DNA of 5,143 nucleotides, taken from positions 1 to 5,143 of the forward strand of contig JALVVQ010000007.1 of the NCBI GenBank assembly GCA_027023325.1, read 5' to 3'. Position 1 is the first letter of the stretch; each line of letters opens with the position of its first letter. The notes below the pieces were generated by a model. It saw only the letters and a program-made list of their open reading frames with translations. It was not told the DNA's origin and made no database searches. The translations under genes were made by a program, and so were the position numbers. This DNA comes from Campylobacteraceae bacterium. GTDB lineage: Bacteria; Campylobacterota; Campylobacteria; Campylobacterales; Sulfurovaceae. Of the stretch, positions 1 to 4,675 are shown piece by piece.

Positions 1-181
1 CTATAAAGATAAGGTCCAATTGCAAAAAGATAAAAATTTAGTAGCAGACCCATATTTTTATGAAAGACAAAAGCAACTACAGCAAGACATAGATGAAATT
101 GATAGCGGCGATGCTCAAATGATAAGCAATGAAGATTTTTGGGATGATATAGATACTTTCACACAATCATTGCAAAAATGA
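1..181 (+). CDS. Type II antitoxin, C-terminal part (5' end outside window)
   Basis: An open frame enters from the left edge (codons in phase from base 2) and ends at TGA 179-181, giving 59 visible residues. The visible part is hydrophilic and highly charged, with a helical stretch rich in K, Q, D and E (YERQKQLQQDIDEIDSG) and an acidic end (EDFWDDIDTF). This looks like the toxin-binding tail of a type II antitoxin; the DNA-binding N-terminal half would lie upstream. The main support is context: its stop overlaps the start of a RelE/ParE-like toxin frame as ATGA, the usual antitoxin-first arrangement with translational coupling. I cannot assign it to RelB, Phd, ParD or another family because the N-terminus is missing. 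Whether the whole gene is intact is unknown. Since the toxin frame is broken, this antitoxin may be a relic or may act against related toxins elsewhere. Confidence 0.6.
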   Translation, partial: YKDKVQLQKDKNLVADPYFYERQKQLQQDIDEIDSGDAQMISNEDFWDDIDTFTQSLQK

Positions 182-384
182 CAATCATACATAAGTCTAC
201 TTTTTCAAGGCAATTAAAGCAAATCATTGAACACATTGCACTAGATAAACCTAGTGCAAGTATGAAATTTAAAAATGAACTAAAAGAATCTATAAACCTA
301 CTTCCTAATCATCCATTTAAATATTGAAAATCAATCTATTTTGATAATGAAAATATTAGAGATATGATACATAAAAAATACACA
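178..384 (+). pseudogene. RelE/ParE-like toxin gene, broken by an in-frame TGA and 3' truncated
   Basis: The frame starts at ATG 178, overlapping the antitoxin stop. It reads 49 residues (MTIIHKSTFSRQLKQIIEHI..., ending NHPFKY) and meets TGA at 325-327. The same frame continues past the stop with recognisable toxin sequence (KSIYFDNENIRDMIHKKYT), so the match spans the stop. RelE/ParE-superfamily toxins are usually about 85-100 residues: two N-terminal helices followed by a beta-sheet, here represented by the part after the stop. The family often has Arg after the 'KY', so CGA or AGA changing to TGA is the likely lesion. After about position 384 the toxin sequence gives way to a BrnA-like sequence in another frame, so the last third is lost. 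If made, the 49-residue product would lack most of the sheet and should be inactive. Known members of the superfamily are ribosome-dependent RNases (RelE) or gyrase poisons (ParE); which applies here cannot be told. Confidence 0.65.
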
Positions 385-620
385 TTATCAATGAAGAGCG
401 AGAATTTTGGGAAAACAATGAGACCTTAGAGTACTTTGACGCGTCAAAAGTAAAAATGGCTCGCTTTCCAAATTTGAAAAAAACAACCAAAAGCATCTCT
501 ATTCGCCTGCCTGTCGATATGATAGATGCGCTGAAAGTCAAAGCAAACAGTATGGATGTGCCCTATCAGTCATTGATAAAGATGCTTTTACAGGAGGGGC
601 TTGCGAGCAAGAGAGCTTAG
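375..620 (+). pseudogene. brnA: BrnA-type antitoxin remnant without start codon, orphaned from brnT
   Basis: A frame open from 375 (after TAA 372-374) to TAG 618-620 encodes a nearly full-length BrnA-like antitoxin. It has the N-terminal INEEREFWE segment, a linker reading FPNLKKTTKSIS, and a ribbon-helix-helix DNA-binding part (SISIRLPVDMIDALKVKA, then VPYQSLIKMLL). BrnA normally neutralises the RNase BrnT, represses the brnTA promoter, and is encoded directly after brnT. Here no brnT precedes it: the sequence upstream is the truncated RelE/ParE-like toxin in another frame. No ATG, GTG or TTG lies in frame before the INEE motif. The first in-frame ATG is at 456; from there a 54-residue product with the whole ribbon-helix-helix domain but without the toxin-binding N-terminus could be made, though no clear Shine-Dalgarno site is seen. 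Family call is fairly firm; status as a pseudogene is an inference. The stop overlaps that of the convergent membrane protein gene. Confidence 0.65.
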
Positions 621-856
621 GCGTATCTTCTCTCCCCTGCTCGTATCAGCTTAAAATAGTGATACCCATTGATCACTGCCAACAGGGTATTGAGCAGCAC
701 CATAGGCCAAGCACTGATCAGCAAGGCATACAGTGTGATCACCGTAGCACCAAGAAAGTTGAGCAGACGCAGACGAATCATAGAAGTACCCAAAAATGAG
801 GCGACTACCAGTGCTGTTCCCATATAGCCGAGAATCTCAATATAGTGACTGGGCAT
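617..856 (-). CDS. Small multi-pass membrane protein, YgjV/CBU_0592-like
   Basis: This 79-residue protein is very hydrophobic, with about three predicted membrane segments at residues 6-23 (IEILGYMGTALVVASFLG), 29-48 and 50-71. The order IEILGYxGTxLVxxSF, then LRLLNFLGA, then an aliphatic segment with a conserved-looking asparagine (VLLNTLLAVING), matches the small inner-membrane proteins annotated as YgjV or CBU_0592-like. Their function is not established. It ends in a basic tail (KLIRAGERRYA), probably cytoplasmic. Its ATG follows the deoB stop directly (deoB TAG 859-857, ATG 856-854), so it is the third gene of the deoC-deoB unit and is probably translated by coupling; no convincing Shine-Dalgarno site precedes it. 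A role in the nucleoside pathway, such as uptake or export, would be a guess from position only. Its TAA (619-617) overlaps the TAG of the convergent brnA remnant. Confidence 0.75.
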   Translation of the reverse strand: MPSHYIEILGYMGTALVVASFLGTSMIRLRLLNFLGATVITLYALLISAWPMVLLNTLLAVINGYHYFKLIRAGERRYA

Positions 857-2059
857 CTAGGAAGCTACCGGATCGAGAAAAGCACGACCAAAAGGCTCCG
901 TGTACCCAATCTCCAAATGTGCCGCGATCGTCTCTGCCATATCAGCAAAGCCCTCACGCAGCCCTATATCACCTATCGCTTTGCTCCTGAGCATCCCAAA
1001 CACAGGCACATGCTCCCGCGTATGGTCACTGCCCTTCCAAGTAGGATCGCAACCGTGATCTGCGGTAATCATCAGCAGATCTTCTTCTCCCAGCAGTGCC
1101 AGCACCTCCGGTAGCCTACGGTCAAAATACTCCAGCCCCTCTGCATAGCCCTGCGTATCCCTACGGTGCCCCCACTCCATGTCAAAATCTACAAAGTTGG
1201 TAAAGACAATGCTGCCCTCTGCTGCTTTTTGCATCTGCTCCAGCGTAGCATCCATCAAACCCTCCAGTTTGTAGACTGGCACCTTGCTGCTGATACCATG
1301 CCCTCCAAAGATATCATGGATCTTGCCGATACCTATCACCTCTCTGCCTTGTGCTACTGCCATCTCCAGTACGGACTCTCCGCTGGGTCGCATTGCGTAG
1401 TCATGGCGGTTTTTGGTGCGCTCAAAATGCTTGCTGTCCTCTCCGACAAAAGGTCTGGCGATCACGCGCCCTACCCCATAGCTATCGCAGACCTTTCTGG
1501 CAATCTCACAGAGTCTATAGAGCCTCTCCAGACCAAAATGCTCCTCATGGGCAGCGATCTGGAGCACCGAGTCGGCACTGGTATAGAAGATCGGCTTGCC
1601 TGTGGCGATATGTGCCTCCCCCAGTGTCTCTATCACCTCTAGGCCGCTGGCATGCCTGTCTCCCAGTATCCCCTCGATATCGCTCTGGTCGATAATCTCC
1701 TGGATCATCTCAGGCGGGAAGGTCGGATGCGTATCAGGAAAATAGACCATCTCCAGATCCATCTGCACCCCTGCCATCTCCCAGTGCCCCGAGAGCGTAT
1801 CTTTGCCAGCACTCTGCTCTCTGGCTGCACCATAAAATCTGCCTTTTGCTGGTTCGGCAGACTGAAGAAGTCGTAGCTCTTTGCCCATACTTATCTCATA
1901 GGCTTTGGCCAAACCCAGAGAAGCCATCGTGGGCAGAGAGAGCGGATAGGCATCATTGATATGCCCCAGCGTGTCTGCCCCTTCATCTCCAAAAGAGGCA
2001 GCATCCTCAGCCCCACCGATACCAAAAGAGTCCATCACCAGCCAGATCACCCTACCCAT
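857..2059 (-). CDS. deoB: Phosphopentomutase DeoB
   Basis: A 400-residue protein, the usual length for DeoB, a cytoplasmic Mn-dependent enzyme of the alkaline phosphatase superfamily. It interconverts (deoxy)ribose-1-phosphate and (deoxy)ribose-5-phosphate, linking DeoA to DeoC. The family hallmarks are visible: N-terminal VIWLVMDSFGIGG with metal ligand Asp10; GKDTLSGHWE with the phospho-accepting Thr88; FVDFDMEWGHRRD with ligands Asp293 and His298; ADHGCDPTW with Asp334 and His335; and SDHTREHVP with His346. These match the spacing known from the Bacillus cereus enzyme. The cap domain lies between the two core halves (roughly residues 95-290). The start is fixed by AAAGGAGG (2073-2066), six bases before the ATG and inside the end of deoC. 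The deoC stop and this start share one base (TGATG), pointing to translational coupling. It is followed without a gap by the membrane protein gene. The gene looks intact. Confidence 0.97.
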   Translation of the reverse strand: MGRVIWLVMDSFGIGGAEDAASFGDEGADTLGHINDAYPLSLPTMASLGLAKAYEISMGKELRLLQSAEPAKGRFYGAAREQSAGKDTLSGHWEMAGVQMDLEMVYFPDTHPTFPPEMIQEIIDQSDIEGILGDRHASGLEVIETLGEAHIATGKPIFYTSADSVLQIAAHEEHFGLERLYRLCEIARKVCDSYGVGRVIARPFVGEDSKHFERTKNRHDYAMRPSGESVLEMAVAQGREVIGIGKIHDIFGGHGISSKVPVYKLEGLMDATLEQMQKAAEGSIVFTNFVDFDMEWGHRRDTQGYAEGLEYFDRRLPEVLALLGEEDLLMITADHGCDPTWKGSDHTREHVPVFGMLRSKAIGDIGLREGFADMAETIAAHLEIGYTEPFGRAFLDPVAS

Positions 2060-2727
2060 CAGTAGCCTCCTTTGGTAGCAGATGCTCCTGTCACGATCGC
2101 AATACCTGCACTCACGCCTAGTCTCGTAGCCCCTACCTCAAGCATAGCCACAGCTGTCTCATAGTCACGGATACCACCTGAGGCTTTGACCTGCACCCCC
2201 TCACCCACAGAGGCTTTCATCAGTGCCACATCCTCCAGCGTCGCACCTCCTGTGGAGAATCCTGTCGAAGTCTTGACAAAGTCCACACCCACACGCGTAC
2301 AGATCTCGCAGAGTGTCACGATCTCCTCTTTGCTGATCAGTGCCGTCTCAAAGATGACTTTGAGGATCTTGCCTTTGGTGGCTTCTCTGAGAGCTTGTAT
2401 ATCCTGCTCGACCTTGGCTATCTCTCCAGACTTGAGCCAGCCTATATTGATGACCATATCGATCTCCTCAGCACCCTCTTCGATCGCTACAGCAGCCTCA
2501 TAAGCTTTGGCTTTGGTCCCCATCGCACCCAGCGGGAAACCCACCACAGAGCAGACCTTGACATCACTATCCTTGAGCTGGGAAGCAGCCAGAGGGACAT
2601 GGCTCGAATTCACACATACCGAGCAGAAGTGATACTCTCTGGCCTCTGCGCAGAGTGTCTCTATCTGTGCGGCCGTAGCCTCTGCCTTCAGCAGTGTATG
2701 GTCAATGGTTTTTGATAGATGTTGCAT
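2059..2727 (-). CDS. deoC: Deoxyribose-phosphate aldolase DeoC
   Basis: A 222-residue class I aldolase, the usual length of the short (Bacillus-type) DeoC. It splits 2-deoxyribose-5-phosphate into acetaldehyde and glyceraldehyde-3-phosphate in the cytoplasm, the last step of deoxynucleoside breakdown. It shows the TIM-barrel landmarks: TIDHTLLKAEAT at the N-terminus, VCSVVGFPLGA at about 57-68, EIDMVINIG with Asp90 (equivalent to E. coli Asp102), VDFVKTSTGF with the Schiff-base Lys152 (Lys167 in E. coli), VKASGGIR with the assisting Lys181 (Lys201 in E. coli), and RLGVSAG, the phosphate-binding loop, where Thr-Ser is more common than Val-Ser. The ATG is preceded by AAGGAG at five bases. It is the first gene of the leftward unit and faces the control region shared with cdd-deoA. 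Intact, with no signs of decay. Confidence 0.97.
   Translation of the reverse strand: MQHLSKTIDHTLLKAEATAAQIETLCAEAREYHFCSVCVNSSHVPLAASQLKDSDVKVCSVVGFPLGAMGTKAKAYEAAVAIEEGAEEIDMVINIGWLKSGEIAKVEQDIQALREATKGKILKVIFETALISKEEIVTLCEICTRVGVDFVKTSTGFSTGGATLEDVALMKASVGEGVQVKASGGIRDYETAVAMLEVGATRLGVSAGIAIVTGASATKGGY
2066..2073 (-). promoter_or_regulatory. Ribosome binding site of deoB inside deoC
   Basis: On the minus strand the sequence AAAGGAGG lies six bases before the deoB ATG, within the last codons of deoC. It is a strong Shine-Dalgarno site and decides the deoB start at 2059. Together with the TGATG overlap it suggests re-initiation plus independent loading of ribosomes on deoB. Confidence 0.8.
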
Positions 2728-2733
2728 GGGTAC

Positions 2734-2739
2734 TCCTTT
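2734..2739 (-). promoter_or_regulatory. Ribosome binding site of deoC
   Basis: On the minus strand AAGGAG is followed by five bases (TACCC) and the ATG at 2727. This supports the chosen deoC start, which also fits the start of the family alignment (MxxLSKTIDHTLL). Confidence 0.8.
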
Positions 2740-2749
2740 TGTTACCGTG

Positions 2750-2755
2750 ATAATA
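2750..2755 (-). promoter_or_regulatory. Candidate -10 box for the deoC operon
   Basis: On the minus strand TATTAT (in CTAGTATTATCACGG) lies 22 bases before the deoC ATG, leaving room for a short leader that includes the ribosome binding site. No good -35 box stands about 17 bases upstream (the hexamer there reads ACATTA, within and just beyond the inverted-repeat arm). If this promoter is real it is either activator-dependent or of the type that relies on T-rich upstream sequence. Supported by position and similarity to the consensus only. Confidence 0.35.
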
Positions 2756-2774
2756 CTAGTGGGAACCTCTCATA

Positions 2775-2863
2775 ATGTTTTTTGTCCAATGCGACAAAGG
2801 AGCACTCAACCCATGAAATGGGCGCTTGCGTCTGTGACTGCCAGAGTATTGGGCAAAAAACAT
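2775..2863. repeat. 16-bp inverted repeat flanking the centre of the divergent deo control region
   Basis: The left arm, 2775-2790, reads ATGTTTTTTGTCCAAT. The right arm, 2848-2863, reads ATTGGGCAAAAAACAT. They are inverted copies with one mismatch (2785 T against 2853 G, a G-U pair in RNA). Read outward from the centre, both give ATTGGRCAAAAAACAT, one pointing to deoC 47 bases away and one to cdd 77 bases away. Between them lie two smaller palindromes: TTTGTC/GACAAA with a 6-base loop (2781-2798, overlapping the left arm) and CCCAT-GAA-ATGGG (2810-2822), close to the centre of symmetry. The simplest reading is paired operators for one regulator controlling both operons, perhaps by DNA looping. 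Alternatives are a miniature mobile element (no flanking target duplication is seen) or a long RNA hairpin. No known DeoR or CytR consensus is claimed. Confidence 0.6.
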
Positions 2864-2927
2864 CTATTTGCAGAAGTGTCTTGCTGTGATTATATCCAAT
2901 TTATGAAACTTTTTTGACTATTTACGC

Positions 2928-2933
2928 TAAAAT
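2928..2933 (+). promoter_or_regulatory. Candidate -10 box for cdd-deoA
   Basis: TAAAAT lies only seven bases before the cdd ATG, preceded by a T-rich stretch (CTTTTTTGACTATTTACGC). This resembles the Campylobacterota housekeeping promoter style, in which a strong -10 box follows T-rich sequence without a standard -35. A transcript begun from it would start at or next to the A of the ATG, giving a leaderless mRNA. The rival candidate is TTGCAG (2868-2873), 17 bases, TATATC (2891-2896), which would give a leader of about 38 bases but still no Shine-Dalgarno site. Confidence 0.45.
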
Positions 2934-2940
2934 AGCTCCC

Positions 2941-3354
2941 ATGAATCAAGATACGCTCAACACCCTTATCCAGACCGCCACACAAGCACACGCACACGCA
3001 CACGCACCCTATAGCCATTTCCCTGTAGGTGCCGCTGTGCTGGATGAACACGGCAACATCCATCACGGCTGCAATGTTGAAAATGCCGCCTACCCCTCGG
3101 GCTCCTGTGCTGAGGAGCAAGCCATCGGAAGTATGGTAGCAAGCGGCGGCAGGAAAATCAAAGCAATCCTCATCACAGGTATCTCTGATGCGCCTATCAC
3201 CCCCTGCGGCGCCTGCCGTCAGAGGATACGCGAGTTTGCGGACAGCGATACCCAGATCTATATCTGTCATGTGGAGGAGGGGATACAGCAACTCTTCACT
3301 ATCGACGAACTGCTCCCCTACTCCTTTGGCCCTGATAACCTAGAAGGAGTGTAA
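2941..3354 (+). CDS. cdd: Cytidine deaminase Cdd
   Basis: A 137-residue zinc enzyme, matching the short homotetrameric class (Bacillus-type Cdd, about 136 residues). It deaminates cytidine and deoxycytidine to uridine and deoxyuridine, feeding DeoA. The active-site motifs are clear: APYSHFPVGAA at about 22-32; CNVENAAYPSGSCAEEQA with substrate-binding Asn45 and Glu47, zinc ligand Cys56 and catalytic Glu58; and TPCGACRQ with zinc ligands Cys89 and Cys92. These positions sit three residues after those of the B. subtilis enzyme. ATG 2941 is chosen because it gives the family's N-terminal length; an in-frame TTG at 2914 would add nine atypical residues. No Shine-Dalgarno site precedes the ATG, and a TAAAAT box lies just before it, so a leaderless mRNA is likely. 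A short Ala-His repeat sits before the APYS motif. The gene ends one base before deoA. Confidence 0.96.
   Translation: MNQDTLNTLIQTATQAHAHAHAPYSHFPVGAAVLDEHGNIHHGCNVENAAYPSGSCAEEQAIGSMVASGGRKIKAILITGISDAPITPCGACRQRIREFADSDTQIYICHVEEGIQQLFTIDELLPYSFGPDNLEGV
2986..3007 (+). repeat. Hexanucleotide tandem repeat (GCACAC) in cdd
   Basis: Three and two-thirds copies of the six-base unit GCACAC lie in frame in cdd and encode the alternating Ala-His run before APYS. Because the unit is six bases, slippage would add or remove Ala-His pairs without breaking the frame. It falls in the N-terminal helix, where related enzymes have ordinary mixed residues. Confidence 0.8.
3342..3349 (+). promoter_or_regulatory. 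Ribosome binding site of deoA
   Basis: AGAAGGAG lies at the 3' end of cdd, six bases before the deoA ATG at 3356, and spans codons just before the cdd stop. It fixes the deoA start and contrasts with cdd, which has no such site. Confidence 0.8.
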
Positions 3355-3355
3355 G

Positions 3356-4666
3356 ATGTTTATCCCACAAGAGTTTATTCGTAAAAAAAGAGACAACAAA
3401 CCACTCTCTAAAGAGGAGATAGAAGCATTCATCCAAGGAGTCACCGATGGCTCTGTCGCCAATGAGCATATCTCTGCCTTTGCCATGGCGGTCTTTTTCA
3501 ACGGCATGAGCCTAGAGGAGAAGACCACCCTCACGCTGGCAATGAAAAACTCTGGTGATACCCTCACCTGGGAAGACATCGATGGGCCTATCGTGGACAA
3601 ACACTCTACGGGCGGTGTGGGTGATGTGGTCTCTTTGATGCTAGGTCCCATGCTGGCAGCCTGTGGTGCCTATGTACCTATGATCTCGGGTCGCGGGCTG
3701 GGACATACAGGCGGCACACTGGACAAATTTGAGTCGATCCCTGGCTACAATGTCCTGCCTGACAACGCACGCTTCAAACAGGTAGTCAAAGAGTGTGGCG
3801 TAGCGATCATCGGGCAGACTGCCTCGCTGGCTCCGGCAGACAAGCGCATCTACTCTATCCGCGATGTCACTGCCACCGTCGAGAGTGTCCCGATGATCTC
3901 CGCCTCCATCCTCTCCAAAAAGCTGGCAGAAGGGCTCGATACCCTCATTATGGATGTCAAGGTCGGCAGTGGTGCCTTCATGCCCACCTATGCTCTCTCC
4001 AAAGAGCTGGCAGCCTCCATCGTAGAGATCGCCAACCATGCCGGAGTCAAGACCAAAGCCGTACTCACAGACATGAACCAGTCTCTGGCGTACAATGCTG
4101 GCAATGGGCTTGAGGTGCGTGAGGCCGTAGAGTATCTGATGCACAGTCGCAAAAACCCACGCCTGCATGCTGTGAACATGGCACTATGCATCCCCGCACT
4201 GACAGAGACCGGACTGGCAAAGGATGAGGCTGATGCTACCCAAAAGCTAGAAAATGCACTCTCCAGCGGCAAAGCATTGGAGGTCTTCGGGCGCATGGTC
4301 ACGATGCTGGGAGGACCCGCTGATTTCTGCGAACGCTACGACCACTACCTCCCAAAAGCCCCCATCATCCAACCCATCTATGCACCTGAGACGGGGATCA
4401 TCGAATCGATGGATACCATCGCCATAGGTATGAGTGTCGTAGGGCTGGGAGGCGGACGCATCCGCCCCAGTGACACTGTCGATCACAGTGTAGGTCTAGA
4501 GAACATCATCGACCTAGGCACGACGGTAGATACCAAGACTCCACTCTGTACCATCCACGCCAAAGACCAAGCCAGCTGGGAAGAAGCCAAACGCAGAGTA
4601 CTTGCAGCGATCACGATAGGAGAGAAAATGCCAGAGATCAAAGAGGTCTATAAGGTGATAGGTTGA
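3356..4666 (+). CDS. deoA: Thymidine phosphorylase DeoA
   Basis: A 436-residue protein close in length and sequence to E. coli thymidine phosphorylase (440). It catalyses reversible phosphorolysis of thymidine and deoxyuridine to base plus 2-deoxyribose-1-phosphate, as a cytoplasmic homodimer. The N-terminal helical domain begins FIPQEFIRKKRD. The phosphate-binding motif DKHSTGGVGD is at 81-90 (His83), SGRGLGHTGGTLDK at 111-124, and the pyrimidine-binding residues Arg169, Ser184 and Lys188 are at the places of E. coli Arg171, Ser186 and Lys190. VKVGSGAFM follows at 202-209, and the C-terminal domain carries the GGGR segment at 365-368. The close match across the E. coli type favours DeoA over the broader pyrimidine-nucleoside phosphorylase Pdp, though substrate range cannot be proved from sequence. 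It starts one base after the cdd stop with a strong ribosome binding site, so cdd and deoA form one unit. Intact. Confidence 0.95.
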   Translation: MFIPQEFIRKKRDNKPLSKEEIEAFIQGVTDGSVANEHISAFAMAVFFNGMSLEEKTTLTLAMKNSGDTLTWEDIDGPIVDKHSTGGVGDVVSLMLGPMLAACGAYVPMISGRGLGHTGGTLDKFESIPGYNVLPDNARFKQVVKECGVAIIGQTASLAPADKRIYSIRDVTATVESVPMISASILSKKLAEGLDTLIMDVKVGSGAFMPTYALSKELAASIVEIANHAGVKTKAVLTDMNQSLAYNAGNGLEVREAVEYLMHSRKNPRLHAVNMALCIPALTETGLAKDEADATQKLENALSSGKALEVFGRMVTMLGGPADFCERYDHYLPKAPIIQPIYAPETGIIESMDTIAIGMSVVGLGGGRIRPSDTVDHSVGLENIIDLGTTVDTKTPLCTIHAKDQASWEEAKRRVLAAITIGEKMPEIKEVYKVIG

Positions 4667-4675
4667 CACCTAACC

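Noticed and set aside
325..327. TGA recoded as an amino acid (alternative genetic code)
   Set aside because: TGA serves as the natural stop of deoC and deoA and of the deacetylase, and none of the intact genes has an internal TGA. A local nonsense mutation in the toxin is simpler.
1166..1642. 158-codon open frame on the + strand inside deoB
   Set aside because: It is antisense to well-conserved deoB coding sequence, its translation is rich in Cys, His and Leu with no recognisable domain, and no ribosome binding site was seen. It is a shadow of the deoB frame.
2775..2863. Miniature transposable element
   Set aside because: The terminal inverted repeats fit, but no target-site duplication is seen outside the arms and no second copy exists in the window. 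A regulatory role is preferred until a genome search is done.
2845..2917. Resemblance of LGKKHLFAEVSCCDY (small ORF) to the N-terminus of S-adenosylmethionine decarboxylase
   Set aside because: The likeness covers only about a dozen residues, no catalytic region follows, and an unplanned match of this length can arise by chance. A profile search would be needed to revive it.
2914..2933. TTGACT plus TAAAAT as a normal -35/-10 promoter pair
   Set aside because: The two boxes are only eight bases apart, too close for standard sigma-70 spacing. Only the TAAAAT box is kept as a candidate.
2914..2940. TTG at 2914 as the cdd start
   Set aside because: It adds nine residues (MTIYAKIAP) not expected in the family. 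The ATG at 2941 gives the usual Cdd N-terminus, and the TTG overlaps the likely promoter.
3641..4168. 175-codon open frame on the - strand inside deoA
   Set aside because: It is antisense to deoA motifs such as VKVGSGAFM and the Arg169 region and shows no domain of its own. Shadow frame.
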